Below the pieces are notes generated by a model. It worked only from the letters and a program-made list of their open reading frames with translations. It did not search any database and was not told the DNA's origin. Shown here piece by piece: positions 1 to 8,824 of a DNA stretch of 64,000 nucleotides; position 1 is the first letter of the stretch; the number at the start of each line of letters is the position of its first letter. The stretch covers positions 62,001 to 126,000 of the forward strand of contig NZ_BONV01000009.1 of NCBI RefSeq assembly GCF_016862895.1. Direction: 5' to 3'. A program made the position numbers and the translations under genes. This DNA comes from Planotetraspora kaengkrachanensis. GTDB lineage: Bacteria > Actinomycetota > Actinomycetes > Streptosporangiales > Streptosporangiaceae.

Positions 1-317
1 TCAGAATCGCCTTGCTCCACCACGTCACCTGGTCGGTCAACTCGATCTGCCACATGATCGGCGACCGGCCGTTCACGACGCGGGACAAGTCGGCGAACTT
101 CTGGCCGCTGGCGATCCTGAGCATGGGCGAGTCGTGGCACAACCTGCACCACGCCGACCCGACGTGTGCCCGGCACGGTGTGCGGCCCGGCCAGATCGAC
201 GTTTCGGCCCGGCTCATCTGGGTCCTGGAGAAGCTCGGCCTCGTCCACGACGTGCGGTGGCCGACGCCGGCTCGGCTGGCCCGCCTCTCACGCGTGGAGC
301 ACGCGCGAGACGCATGA
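1..317 (+). CDS. Acyl-CoA/fatty-acid desaturase, C-terminal fragment
   Basis: This is the last 104 or so codons of a membrane di-iron fatty-acid desaturase of the stearoyl-CoA delta-9 type; the rest lies before the window. The frame is open from base 3. The third His cluster of the family is visible as ESWHNLHHADP, preceded by a stretch containing HHVTWSVNSICH, which matches the conserved end of the catalytic core. The enzyme inserts a cis double bond into saturated acyl chains at the membrane, using two irons held by the His boxes. Upstream neighbours and the start cannot be seen. A compact GC hairpin follows the stop. Family assignment is secure; substrate position is not. Confidence 0.88.
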   Translation, partial: RIALLHHVTWSVNSICHMIGDRPFTTRDKSANFWPLAILSMGESWHNLHHADPTCARHGVRPGQIDVSARLIWVLEKLGLVHDVRWPTPARLARLSRVEHARDA

Positions 318-321
318 TTTC

Positions 322-337
322 GGAGCGGCTTCGCTCC
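322..337. terminator. Short hairpin after desaturase
   Basis: GGAGCG-GCTT-CGCTCC forms a six-bp stem with a four-base loop five bases after the desaturase stop. It could end the desaturase transcript and also that of the possible small gene on the other strand, which stops one base beyond it. There is no U-tract, which is normal in actinomycetes. Confidence 0.45.
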
Positions 338-463
338 TCAGTCGTCGTAGTCGGCGCGCGGCTGAACGATCCCGGGGCCGCCGGCGTGCGGTGTGGGCAC
401 GTGGTCCTCCGGAGGAGTAGGCAGGGCTGCGACGCAGGCCGGTGAGGCGGCCTCGTCCTCCAT
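338..463 (-). CDS. Possible small protein, 41 aa, unknown
   Basis: An ATG-started frame of 41 codons ends against the hairpin that follows the desaturase. The product would be acidic and Pro-rich (starts MEDEAASPAC, ends QPRADYDD), with no membrane segment and no recognised family. No Shine-Dalgarno sequence is visible before the ATG. The tail-to-tail position at a hairpin is the only support, so it may be spurious. Without it, the 307 bases between the desaturase and the aldo/keto reductase hold nothing else that I can identify. Confidence 0.25.
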   Translation of the reverse strand: MEDEAASPACVAALPTPPEDHVPTPHAGGPGIVQPRADYDD

Positions 464-624
464 GGACGCACGGTAGCGCGATCATCCGCTTCCCGATCAA
501 GGTATGGCCTCGCGGAGGGACGGGACCCGGTGCCCTCGATCTCCATGAGCCGCTCCTATCCTGCTCGGGCAGATCTACTCGGGCAGGTGTGCTCGGGCAG
601 GCCGTCGAAAGGGGAGCCGCACTC

Positions 625-1602
625 ATGGAACACACGCGTCTGGGAACCTCCGGTCTCGAGGTCTCGAAGGTGGTGCTGGGGTGCATGAGCTTCGGCGATC
701 CGAATCGCGGCACCCATGCCTGGTCGCTCGACCTCGATCAGGCCAGGCCGTTCATCCGCCAGGCGATCGAGGCGGGAATCACCACCTTCGACACCGCCAA
801 CGTCTATTCGGCCGGGACCAGCGAGGAGATCACCGGGAGGCTCCTCGGCGAGTTCGCCAGGCGTGACGAGGTGGTCATCGCCACGAAGGTCCACGGCCGG
901 ATGGGTCCCGGGCCGAAGGGCGGCGGCCTGTCCCGGGCCGCGATCCTCACCCAGGTCGACGAGAGCCTGCGGCGGCTGAACACGGACTACATCGACCTCT
1001 ACCAGATCCACCGCCGCGACCCGGCCGTGCCGATCGAGGAGACGATGGAGGCGCTCCACGATCTCGTCCGGGCGGGAAAGGTCCGCTACATCGGCGCCTC
1101 GTCCATGTGGGCCTGGCAGTTCGCCCAGGCGCAGTACACCGCCGACCTCAACGGCTGGACCCGCTTCGTGTCGATGCAGGACCAGTACAACCTGATCATG
1201 CGGGAGGAGGAGCGGGAGATGCTTCCGTTCTGCCTCGACCAGGGCGTCGGGGTGCTGCCGTGGAGCCCGCTGGCGCGCGGGCGCCTCACCCGCGACTGGG
1301 ACGCCACGACCCGGCGGAGCGAGAACGACGCGTTCGGCGGCAGGCTCTACCGTCAGGCGGAGGAGTCCGACCGGAGGATCGCCGAGACGGTCGGCGCCAT
1401 CGCCGGGGAGCGGGGGGTTCCCCGCGCCCAGGTCGCCCTCGCCTGGCTGCACCACCAGCCGGCGGTCACCGCGCCGATCGTCGGCGTGACGAAGATCGAG
1501 CACCTGACCGACGCGATCGCCTCGGTCGACCTTCGGCTCGACGCCGGCGAACTCGAGCGGCTCGAGGAGCACTACGTCCCCCACGCGCCCGAGGGCTTCT
1601 GA
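625..1602 (+). CDS. Aldo/keto reductase
   Basis: 325-residue TIM-barrel NADPH-dependent oxidoreductase of the aldo/keto reductase superfamily, expected to reduce aldehydes or ketones in the cytosol. The catalytic tetrad is complete: Asp56 and Tyr61 in FDTANVYS, Lys88 in VIATKVHG, and His129 in YQIHRRD. The C-terminal cofactor-binding part (PIVGVTKIEHL) is present. The ATG at 625 is chosen because GGGGAG lies about eight bases upstream and the family's usual N-terminus begins there; the frame itself is open further upstream. It is transcribed alone and converges on the MFS gene that follows. The natural substrate cannot be told; similarity is to the general stress/sugar AKR group. Confidence 0.9.
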   Translation: MEHTRLGTSGLEVSKVVLGCMSFGDPNRGTHAWSLDLDQARPFIRQAIEAGITTFDTANVYSAGTSEEITGRLLGEFARRDEVVIATKVHGRMGPGPKGGGLSRAAILTQVDESLRRLNTDYIDLYQIHRRDPAVPIEETMEALHDLVRAGKVRYIGASSMWAWQFAQAQYTADLNGWTRFVSMQDQYNLIMREEEREMLPFCLDQGVGVLPWSPLARGRLTRDWDATTRRSENDAFGGRLYRQAEESDRRIAETVGAIAGERGVPRAQVALAWLHHQPAVTAPIVGVTKIEHLTDAIASVDLRLDAGELERLEEHYVPHAPEGF

Positions 1603-1632
1603 CAGTCCGGGACGACGGGTGCGGGCCCGACC

Positions 1633-2862
1633 TCACCCGAGCCTGCGCACTGCCGGTACGACGAGCACGGCCAGGCCGGTGGTGATCTGCCAGATCGCCC
1701 CGAATCCCAGCACGGCCGTGGTCCCGGCCAGGGCGGCCACCGGTCCGGCCAGGGCCAGGCCGAGCGGCCCGAGGGCGAACGCCCCCACGGTGGTGAGGGA
1801 GGTGATCCGGGCCATGACCTCGGCCGGCAGGTGCCGCTGGTTGGTGGTCGCGTAGAGCATCCCGCAGACCGCCGAGCCGATCCCGGCCACGAACGCGGCC
1901 CCGGACACCGGCAGCACCGGGAGGCCCGCGGCGATGGCGCCCGAGGGCAGGGCCCAGCCCGCCGTGGCGACCGTCGCGACGACGAGGGGCCGGCGCGGGG
2001 TGCGGCGGCCCAGCGATCCCAGGCCGCCCACGACCGCGCCCGAGCCGTAGAACGCCATGATCACCCCCCAGTCGCGGGCACCGCCGAGACGCTCGTGCGC
2101 CACGACCGGTCCGAGCACGAGGAAGGGCGCCCATACGAGCAGGTTGAACAGCGTGAACTGCAACGTCGTCACCCACAGCCAGGTCCTCGACCGAAACTGC
2201 GCCCAGCCTTCGAGCAAGGACGCCGCCCCTCCCCCGGTGCCCGCCGCCCGCGAGGGCCGCTCCTGGACGCGCAGGGCGAGGAGGGCGACGGCGCTGACCA
2301 CATACGTGAGCGCGTCGACCGCGACGACCACGCCGGAGCCGGCCGTCGCCACGGCGAGCCCGGCGAGCGCCGGCCCCGCGACGGACGCCAGCGACCCGGC
2401 CATGCCGGCCAGCGCGTTGGCGTCACGCAGCTTGCCTTCGTACGGCTCGCCCGAGGCCGCGATCTCCGGGATGAGCGCACCGCGCGCGGGGGCGTAGAAC
2501 GACTCGCCCGCTCCCCACATCGCGAGCAGCACCACGAACGTCCAGACCGCGGGCCGTCCCGTCAGCAGCGACACGGCCAGCACGGCCTGCACGGCGCAGC
2601 GCAGCACGTCGGCGGCGACCATGACCCGGCGGGGCCCGAACCGGTCGGCGACCGCGCCGCCCACGAGCATCAGGACCACCATGGGGACGATCCGCGCCGC
2701 CATCACGTAGCCGAGGTCGGCCTCGGTCCCTCCTCCGTCGAGGACGGCGAAGGTCACCGCGACCGTCGCCATCGACGATCCCAGCAACGACGCCGACTCC
2801 CCGATGAAGAACAGCCTCAGGTCGTGATGTGCCAGTGCGGCCAGCCGTCGTGTCCTCGCCAT
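1633..2862 (-). CDS. MFS transporter (efflux type)
   Basis: 409-residue integral membrane protein with about twelve hydrophobic segments, of the major facilitator class related to EntS and macrolide exporters. The loop between helices 2 and 3 carries the MFS signature GGAVADRFGPRRVM. A second copy-like motif lies near residue 220. Such proteins export siderophores or drugs in exchange for protons, but the substrate here is not predictable. The start ATG at 2862 gives the normal short cytosolic N-terminus before the first helix. The gene converges on the aldo/keto reductase and stands alone. Confidence 0.87.
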   Translation of the reverse strand: MARTRRLAALAHHDLRLFFIGESASLLGSSMATVAVTFAVLDGGGTEADLGYVMAARIVPMVVLMLVGGAVADRFGPRRVMVAADVLRCAVQAVLAVSLLTGRPAVWTFVVLLAMWGAGESFYAPARGALIPEIAASGEPYEGKLRDANALAGMAGSLASVAGPALAGLAVATAGSGVVVAVDALTYVVSAVALLALRVQERPSRAAGTGGGAASLLEGWAQFRSRTWLWVTTLQFTLFNLLVWAPFLVLGPVVAHERLGGARDWGVIMAFYGSGAVVGGLGSLGRRTPRRPLVVATVATAGWALPSGAIAAGLPVLPVSGAAFVAGIGSAVCGMLYATTNQRHLPAEVMARITSLTTVGAFALGPLGLALAGPVAALAGTTAVLGFGAIWQITTGLAVLVVPAVRRLG

Positions 2863-3031
2863 GCCTCCTCACCCTGCGGGGTCACGGGCGGTCCTTCAAG
2901 ATTTCGGCTCAACAAGGTTGAGTCCCTTTACTGCATAGCGACGAGAGTGGCCGGACAGCCGCTGGGAGCTGCCGGGTTAGACTCCACATGCGCACCTGCG
3001 ATCCGGTCATTTACTGCGGAAGGGGCAATGG

Positions 3032-3841
3032 ATGACGTCGCCCCCGGCTCCCGTCGAATACGCGGTGGCGGTCGAGCACTACCTCGCCGCGCTGCGCCTG
3101 AGTGCGGCGTCCCGCCGCGTCTATCGGATCGCCCTGGCCACGTGGGCGTGGGCGCTCGTCGCGCGGACGCCGCCGGACGGGAGGGCACGCCGGGGCGCCG
3201 CCGCGCCGATCGTGCCGATGGCCCTGCTCGACGCCTCCGGCGCCGCGGGGCGGCTGGAAGACGCCCTCGCACGGCGGGCCGCCACGGCCGACCCGCGCAC
3301 CGTCAGCAGGGAGTTGTCCATCCTGCGCGGGGCGATCTCCTGGTGGCGGATGCGGGGCTGGATCGACGCGGATCCACTGGACGGGCTGCGCCCGCCCGCA
3401 ACGCCGTCGTCCGCGCCCTCCACGCTGACGCCGGCGCAGGTGACGGAGATCTTCGCCCTCCCGGCCCCGCTCCGCGAGCAGACCTGCTGGCGCCTGCTGT
3501 ACGAGACGACGGCCCCCATCGAGCGCGTGCTCGCGCTGAACGCCGACGACCTCGACCTGATCAGACGACGGGTGCGCGGAGAGCCGGGCATCCGCTGGCG
3601 AGCCGGTTCGAGCCGCCTGCTCCCCCTGCTGCTGGCCGGCCGTACGGCGGGGCCGGTGTTCCTGACGAGCAGGCAGGCGGCGGCGGGCACGGCGGCCCGC
3701 GACCGCTGCCCGGTCACCGGGCGGGGGCGGCTGTCCTACCGCCAGGCGGCCGAGCTCTTCGCCGCGGCCACCAGGCATCTCGACCCGGCGGGACGTGGCT
3801 GGACCCTTCGGCGGCTCAGGGCCGCCGGCGCGTCGGCGTAG
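3032..3841 (+). CDS. Tyrosine-recombinase-like protein lacking catalytic residues
   Basis: 269 residues that follow the layout of a phage-integrase family protein. There is an N-terminal SAM-like core-binding region (VEHYLAALRLSAASRRVYR, and TVSRELSILRGAISWWRMRG near residue 95). A catalytic-domain-like half follows, with WRLLYETTAPIERVLALNADDLDL. In true recombinases this stretch reads TGLRxSE; here the first catalytic Arg is Pro. Near the C-terminus WTLRRLRAAG resembles the HxLRH box but has Trp for His, and the chain ends before the nucleophilic Tyr. It therefore cannot do strand exchange and may be a DNA-binding relic or a regulator. AAGGGG lies seven bases before the ATG, so translation looks intact. 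Confidence 0.65.
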   Translation: MTSPPAPVEYAVAVEHYLAALRLSAASRRVYRIALATWAWALVARTPPDGRARRGAAAPIVPMALLDASGAAGRLEDALARRAATADPRTVSRELSILRGAISWWRMRGWIDADPLDGLRPPATPSSAPSTLTPAQVTEIFALPAPLREQTCWRLLYETTAPIERVLALNADDLDLIRRRVRGEPGIRWRAGSSRLLPLLLAGRTAGPVFLTSRQAAAGTAARDRCPVTGRGRLSYRQAAELFAAATRHLDPAGRGWTLRRLRAAGASA

Positions 3842-3849
3842 CCGGACGT

Positions 3850-5028
3850 TCAGGTCCGCCCGGGAGCGGCCCGCCGCCGCGGCCCGGGAAGCTCGAACAA
3901 CCACCTCGCGCGTGCCGCCAGGAGGCCGCGGTGGATCGCCAGGCTCAGGCCGATCACCACGGTGGTCAGCAGGATCGGGTATCCCGCGACCGCGAGCGCC
4001 TGGCCGTCCCCGCCCAGCCCGGACATCGGGCCGACGAGGAACCGGTGCAGCAGGGCGAGCAGCGGCATGTGGATGACGTAGATCGGCAGCGTCCGGCGGC
4101 CGAGGGCGGCGAGCGCGTCGCCCACGGCACGCCACCGGCTCACCCGGGCGGCGGCGGTGACGCCGAAGGCCACCGCCGCGACGGACACCGCCGGCCACAC
4201 CCCCACCCAGCGCTGGGCGCCGGCCACGGCCATGGCCGTCAGCGCCGCGGCGTACACGACGAAGGTCAGGGCGAGACGGCGGTTCGTCGCCGTCGCCGCC
4301 CACCGCTCGACGTGGGGCTTGAGGTACAGGCCACCGAGGAAGAACACCAGGTTCTGGTAGAAGCCGCCGCGGTCGCCCGGGGTGGCGAGCACGCCGGCGG
4401 CGGTGATGACGGACAGGGCCGCGGCGGCGGCGAGGACCACGGGCCGCGGCACCCGTCGCACGGCCTTGGCGAACGCGAAATAGAGCGCGAGGGCGTACAG
4501 GTACCAGAGGTTGGACGGGGTGATGGTGAGCTGCTCCACCAGTTCGGAAACGGAACCGGCGCGGGCGGTGAGGAAGTCCGGGACCGCCGCCAAGATCGCG
4601 GTATGGATGAGCAGCCAGACGGCGTACAGGTAGAGGAACTTCGCGATCCTGGACCTGCCCAGCACCCGCCACGGGCGGTTCACCGCGTTCGCGGCGAACA
4701 CCCCGGAGATCGTGAAGAACAGCGGCATCCGCAGCGGCAGGAGCTGCTCGCCCAGCGTTCCCCACGCACTGGGGACGGGCAGGCCGACATGCCAGCGGAT
4801 CTGCAGGTAGTCCTTGACGATGACGTGCCACAACACCACGAGGATGATGCACGCGCCCTTGGCGGCGTCCGCCCACTGCGCCCGCTGCCGGGGCGCGGCG
4901 GCGCCGGGCGAGGTCCGGGCGTTCCCTGCCTCCTCCACGCCGGGCGACCGGTCCCCGCCGGTCGGTGACCCCGCGAGGGCCGGCGGGCCGCCGGCGTTCC
5001 GGGCGGCGGTGCTGCCCTGCGTTCCCAT
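3850..5028 (-). CDS. Membrane acyltransferase, family 3
   Basis: 392-residue integral membrane O-acyltransferase. After a hydrophilic N-terminal region of about 50 residues, the family-3 opening motif appears: WADAAKGACIILVVLWHVI, with the His implicated in transfer, then the RMPLFFTISGVFA segment. About ten hydrophobic helices follow, with YVIHMPLLALLHRF near the end. Relatives acetylate sugars, peptidoglycan or secondary metabolites using cytosolic acyl-CoA. GGAGGAT lies directly upstream of the ATG at 5028. It is tail-to-tail with the integrase-like gene, eight bases apart, and divergent from the two-component genes. The acceptor is unknown. Confidence 0.85.
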   Translation of the reverse strand: MGTQGSTAARNAGGPPALAGSPTGGDRSPGVEEAGNARTSPGAAAPRQRAQWADAAKGACIILVVLWHVIVKDYLQIRWHVGLPVPSAWGTLGEQLLPLRMPLFFTISGVFAANAVNRPWRVLGRSRIAKFLYLYAVWLLIHTAILAAVPDFLTARAGSVSELVEQLTITPSNLWYLYALALYFAFAKAVRRVPRPVVLAAAAALSVITAAGVLATPGDRGGFYQNLVFFLGGLYLKPHVERWAATATNRRLALTFVVYAAALTAMAVAGAQRWVGVWPAVSVAAVAFGVTAAARVSRWRAVGDALAALGRRTLPIYVIHMPLLALLHRFLVGPMSGLGGDGQALAVAGYPILLTTVVIGLSLAIHRGLLAARARWLFELPGPRRRAAPGRT

Positions 5029-5175
5029 CGATCCTCCAGCGGCTGCTCATCGAGACTGGAGAAGCGTCGCCGCAGGGCGTGGGACGGCACATCGGCCCAC
5101 GGCGGGGTTCAATTCGGCGCCGACTATGACTTTCGACCGATATGGGATGTTCGCGCGCTGACTACTCTGGTCCCG

Positions 5176-6369
5176 GTGATGACTCCGCAGGTCCGGCACG
5201 GCTGGCGGCGCCTGGGCCAGGTGACCGGGCTCATGGTGATGGCGGTGCTCGGGATCATCGACCTCCGCTTCGGCATGCTCCAGCTGTATGACGACGCCGG
5301 CCGTCTGCTGTCCCTGATACGGGTGGGGCTGGCGGTCGTCACCGTGCTGGTCTGGCTGCCCGCGCACCCGCAGGGGTCCCGGCGCCTGCCGACGCTGGCT
5401 CTGCTGGTCGCCGCGGCGTCGATCGTCGTCACCGGAGCCACGATGGCCGTCGGGTTCGGCGCGACGGGGGTCTGGGGCTTCGCCGAGACCTGCGGCCTGT
5501 TCGCGAGCCTCTACGTGGTGGCACGCCGGGCGGCCCCCAGGCCGGCTGTGGGCGCGGTTCTGGCCCTGGGGCTCGCCCTCATAGTGCTGCCGTCGCGCGG
5601 TGTCACCGACGACTCGTACCTCATAGCCGCGCTCCTCCTCTCGCTCGGCGCGGCCGGCGCGACCGCCGGCGGGGCCTACATGCGGTACCTGGACCACGGG
5701 CGGGAGCGGGCTCTCGCCGCGGTCCGGGCCGAGCAGCGCGCCGAGTTCGCCAGGGAACTGCACGACTTCATCGCCCACCACGTCACCGGGATCGTGGTCC
5801 AGGCGCAGGGCGCGCGGTTCATCGCCGAGCAGGACCCGCGGCGGGTGATCCTCGCCCTGGAGCAGATCGAGCAGGCGGGCGCGGAGACGATGAACTCGAT
5901 GCGGCGGATGGTGGGCGTGCTCCGCGACCCGGACGCCGCGCCGGACGCGCCGTTGGCGCCGCTGGCCGGACTGGCGGATCTCGACTCGCTGCTGGCGGGC
6001 TTCAACGGTTCCGGCGCGCCGGCGGCCCGGCTGCACGTCGACGGAGACCTCAACGTGGTCCCCGTCGAGGTCTCCACCACGGCCTATCGGGTGGTGATGG
6101 AGGCGTTGACGAACACCCGCAGGCACGCGGACGGCGCCCGGTCGGTGGACGTGCAGGTCTTCCGCGGCCCGGAGTGGCTCTTCGTCCGGGTGACCGACGA
6201 CGGCGCCGCCCCGCGCGCGGCCGCGCCTCGTGGGCAACAGCGGTACGGTCTCATCGGCCTGACCGAACGGGTCCGGACGCTCGGCGGCCGGATCTCCGCC
6301 GGGCCCGGCGCCGCCGGCGGCTGGGTGGTCGACGCGGCGCTGCCGCTCAATCAGGGGGTGGCGCGGTGA
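5176..6369 (+). CDS. Sensor histidine kinase, NarL/DesK type
   Basis: About 397 residues. The N-terminal 165 residues hold about six hydrophobic helices with little extracytoplasmic sequence, which suggests sensing within the membrane. A HisKA_3 dimerisation domain follows, with phospho-acceptor His196 in FARELHDFIAHH. A HATPase domain ends the protein (N-box EALTNTRRHADG, G1 VTDDGAA, G2 YGLIGLTERV). The start is GTG at 5176 or the in-frame ATG three bases later. Its stop overlaps the response-regulator start (GTGA), so the two are translationally coupled. The signal is unknown; related pairs often control cell-envelope stress or an adjacent transporter, but none is adjacent here. Confidence 0.92.
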   Translation: MMTPQVRHGWRRLGQVTGLMVMAVLGIIDLRFGMLQLYDDAGRLLSLIRVGLAVVTVLVWLPAHPQGSRRLPTLALLVAAASIVVTGATMAVGFGATGVWGFAETCGLFASLYVVARRAAPRPAVGAVLALGLALIVLPSRGVTDDSYLIAALLLSLGAAGATAGGAYMRYLDHGRERALAAVRAEQRAEFARELHDFIAHHVTGIVVQAQGARFIAEQDPRRVILALEQIEQAGAETMNSMRRMVGVLRDPDAAPDAPLAPLAGLADLDSLLAGFNGSGAPAARLHVDGDLNVVPVEVSTTAYRVVMEALTNTRRHADGARSVDVQVFRGPEWLFVRVTDDGAAPRAAAPRGQQRYGLIGLTERVRTLGGRISAGPGAAGGWVVDAALPLNQGVAR

Positions 6370-7010
6370 TTCGCGTGATAGTCGCCGACGATCAGGCCAT
6401 GGTCCGGACCGGTTTCGGCATGATCATCGACAGTCAGCCGGACATGGAGATGGTCGGCGAGGCGGCGGACGGCATGGCCGCGGTCGCCCTGGCCAGGCGA
6501 CTGCGGCCAGACGTGGCGCTGCTGGACATCCGGATGCCCCGGATGGACGGCCTGGAGGCGCTGCGGCTGCTGGCGGGCAAGGGCGTCACCGACCCGATCA
6601 AGGTGGTCGTGGTGACCACCTTCGATCTGGACGAATACGTGCACACGGCGCTGAGCACCGGCGCGTGCGGGTTCCTGCTCAAGGACTCCGGGCCGTCGCT
6701 GCTCGTGGAGGCGGTCCGGGCCGCGGTGTCCGGCGACGCCCTGATCAGCCCGTCGATCACGGTACGGCTGCTGCGGCACCTCAGTCCCCCCGTCCCGGCG
6801 CACAACGACTCGGGCCTGTCGCCCCGCGAGCTCGACGTGGTGAAGCTGGCCGCCCGCGGCCTCACCAACGCCGAGATCGCCGAGCGCCTGTTCATCGCCG
6901 TCGGCACCGTCAAGACGCATCTGGGCAGCGTCCACATGAAGCTGGGCACGCGCAACCGGGTGGAGATCGCGGCGTGGGCGTGGGAACACCGCCTGGTCAA
7001 CGAGCTCTAG
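6366..7010 (+). CDS. Response regulator, NarL/LuxR type
   Basis: 214-residue partner of the upstream kinase. The receiver domain has the acidic pair Asp8/Asp9, phosphorylation site Asp54 in LLDIRMPRMDG, a Thr in VVVTTFD and Lys in FLLKDSGP. A LuxR-type helix-turn-helix fills the C-terminal 65 residues (SPRELDVVKLAARGLTNAEI). The start is the GTG at 6366, which overlaps the kinase stop codon by four bases. An alternative upstream start would add a long Arg-rich tail that is clearly a shadow of the kinase gene. It converges with the M1 peptidase gene 11 bases downstream. Targets are not evident. Confidence 0.93.
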   Translation: MIRVIVADDQAMVRTGFGMIIDSQPDMEMVGEAADGMAAVALARRLRPDVALLDIRMPRMDGLEALRLLAGKGVTDPIKVVVVTTFDLDEYVHTALSTGACGFLLKDSGPSLLVEAVRAAVSGDALISPSITVRLLRHLSPPVPAHNDSGLSPRELDVVKLAARGLTNAEIAERLFIAVGTVKTHLGSVHMKLGTRNRVEIAAWAWEHRLVNEL

Positions 7011-7021
7011 GGAGACAGGAC

Positions 7022-8494
7022 CTAGCGCCGACGGTCCTTCAGGGACTTCGGCGGGGTGGTCGGCGAGTCCAGCCAGGCGTCGATGAACGCGGTGAAGTCC
7101 TGGCCGGTCTGCTCGTTGACGAAGGCGGTGAAGGAGGCCCGGGTCTGCTGGGTGTTCCTGTGGTCCTGCGCCCAGTCGCGGGCGAGCGCGAAGAACTTCT
7201 TGTCGCCGATCACGCTCTGCAACTGACGGAGCATCGCCGCCCCGCAGATGTACACGTTGCTCATGGCGAACTCCGACGGCCTGGGGTGACCGGGCGGGCC
7301 GAACTCCTTGCGCAGGGCCGAGTCGGACTGCCGCAACCAGGCGTCCAGGGCGGCGTCCGTCGCGTGAGCCGTCTCCTTCTGATAGACCAGCTGGGCGTAC
7401 TGCGCCCAGGCCTCGTTGAGCCACAGATCCCGCCAGTCGGCCGGGGTGACGGCGTCGCCGAACCACTGGTGGGCGTACTCGTGCACGACGTCCAGCTCGA
7501 ACTGGTCCGCACCGTATGAGAACACGGCGGACCCCAGGGTGATCATCTGCTGGGTCTCCATCCCCGATTCGGAGTCCACCATGACGACGCCGCCGCTGGG
7601 GAAAGGATAGGGGCCGAACTTCTTCTCCAGCCAGGCCAGGTACTTCGGGGACTGCTTCAGGACGGGGAGGGCGCCCTTGTCGCCCGGCCGGTACCAGTAG
7701 GTCAGCGGCAGCCCGTGCGGGCCTTTCCCGGCGGCCTTCTTGTACTTCCCTACGGCGAGCGTCGTCAGGTAGGAGGCCACGGGATCGGTGCTCTGGTAGC
7801 GGAAGGTGTCGCCGTCCTGCCCCATGGGGGTGCCGCTCGCGATGCCGGACCAGCCCTTCGGCACCGTCACGGCGATGTCGTAGAGCGCCTCGTCGGACGG
7901 CTGGTCGTTCGCCGGATACCAGGTGAAGGCGCCGTACGGCTCCTGCATCGTCCACAGGCCGCCGTCCTTGCCGACGGTGAGCCCGAGCGGCGCGGAGTCG
8001 CTGCGCTTGGACGGCATCGGGGTGGTCGTGGGCCTGCCGTGATAGGCCACGACGAGGGTGAACGGACTGTCCGCGGTGACGGGGGTGGCGACGGTGAGCT
8101 TCTCCTTGGCCACCTTGCCGGTCGCGGGGGCGCCGTCGACCGTCAGCGAGTCGATGTCGTAGGGCTTGAAGTCGAGGCTGAAGGACGCCGCGTCCTTCGT
8201 CGGCCGGACCTGGAGGGTCGCCGTGCCGGTCAGCACACGCGTGGACGGCGACCAGTCGAGCGCCAGGTCGTAGTGGAGCACGTCAAGGGCGTCGGTGCCC
8301 CGCTCCGGGTAGATCGGGTCGGCGACGGGCGTCGAGCGTCCGGCCTGCCAGGCCGCGTACGCGTCCCCGGTCGGCGTCGGCGTCGCTGACGCGCTGACAG
8401 GTGAGGCGGGTGAGGTGGGGGTAAAAGGTTCGGCCGTGCAGCCGGTCATGAGCAATGCCGGCACGAGAACGGCGTAAAGGAGAGGGCGATTCAC
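7022..8494 (-). CDS. M1-family zinc metallopeptidase, lipoprotein
   Basis: 490-residue aminopeptidase-like enzyme tethered outside the membrane. The GTG start at 8494 gives a compact lipoprotein signal (MNRPLLYAVLVPALLMTGC, lipid-acceptor Cys19). An ATG 42 bases upstream is possible but makes an untypical signal. A beta-sandwich domain (about 60-250) precedes the thermolysin-like domain. That domain has the zinc motif HEYAH (338-342), the third ligand Glu361 in LNEAWAQY, and the substrate motif GMETQQ, where M1 enzymes usually have GxMEN. It lacks the long C-terminal domain of PepN-type enzymes. It is divergent from the Arg/Trp peptide gene, so a role in trimming an exported peptide is possible but only by position. 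Confidence 0.9.
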   Translation of the reverse strand: MNRPLLYAVLVPALLMTGCTAEPFTPTSPASPVSASATPTPTGDAYAAWQAGRSTPVADPIYPERGTDALDVLHYDLALDWSPSTRVLTGTATLQVRPTKDAASFSLDFKPYDIDSLTVDGAPATGKVAKEKLTVATPVTADSPFTLVVAYHGRPTTTPMPSKRSDSAPLGLTVGKDGGLWTMQEPYGAFTWYPANDQPSDEALYDIAVTVPKGWSGIASGTPMGQDGDTFRYQSTDPVASYLTTLAVGKYKKAAGKGPHGLPLTYWYRPGDKGALPVLKQSPKYLAWLEKKFGPYPFPSGGVVMVDSESGMETQQMITLGSAVFSYGADQFELDVVHEYAHQWFGDAVTPADWRDLWLNEAWAQYAQLVYQKETAHATDAALDAWLRQSDSALRKEFGPPGHPRPSEFAMSNVYICGAAMLRQLQSVIGDKKFFALARDWAQDHRNTQQTRASFTAFVNEQTGQDFTAFIDAWLDSPTTPPKSLKDRRR

Positions 8495-8824
8495 GGACGA
8501 AACCGTATAGGCCACGGCAAAAAGTCCGATACGCATTAAATACCCAGGCCGGAATGCGGCGGAAAAAGGGCCGCGCCGACGATCACCGCCCGGGGACCTC
8601 GAGACGTCCGTCCCGTGGGGCGAATCCTCGCCAGGCGCGGGCGACCGGCGCACCGCCGCGGGAAATGGCCTCTATGCGTTCGCCGCACGCGAGGTGTTTC
8701 CATCGTTCAGACCCATCGGTGGAAGTGAGCCTCCTCACGCACTCCCCGCATGGCTATTTATCCCTTTCTGGGGTTAATGTCGGAATTGGACCTACTCGGG
8801 GGAACCAACCAAAGGGAGGGATCG
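8495..8824. other. Divergent intergenic region upstream of peptide gene
   Basis: 330 bases between the M1 peptidase and the small peptide gene contain no supported gene. The part nearest the peptide gene is markedly AT-richer than its surroundings (around 8748-8800, with CTATTTATCC and GGGGTTAATG). This is a plausible promoter region for the peptide. AAAGGGAGGG ends four bases before the peptide ATG and is a strong ribosome-binding site. Confidence 0.4.

Noticed and set aside
1831-4968. A 1,045-codon plus-strand frame.
   Set aside because: It crosses the MFS, integrase-like and acyltransferase genes out of frame, is Arg/Gly/His-rich, and shows no domain.
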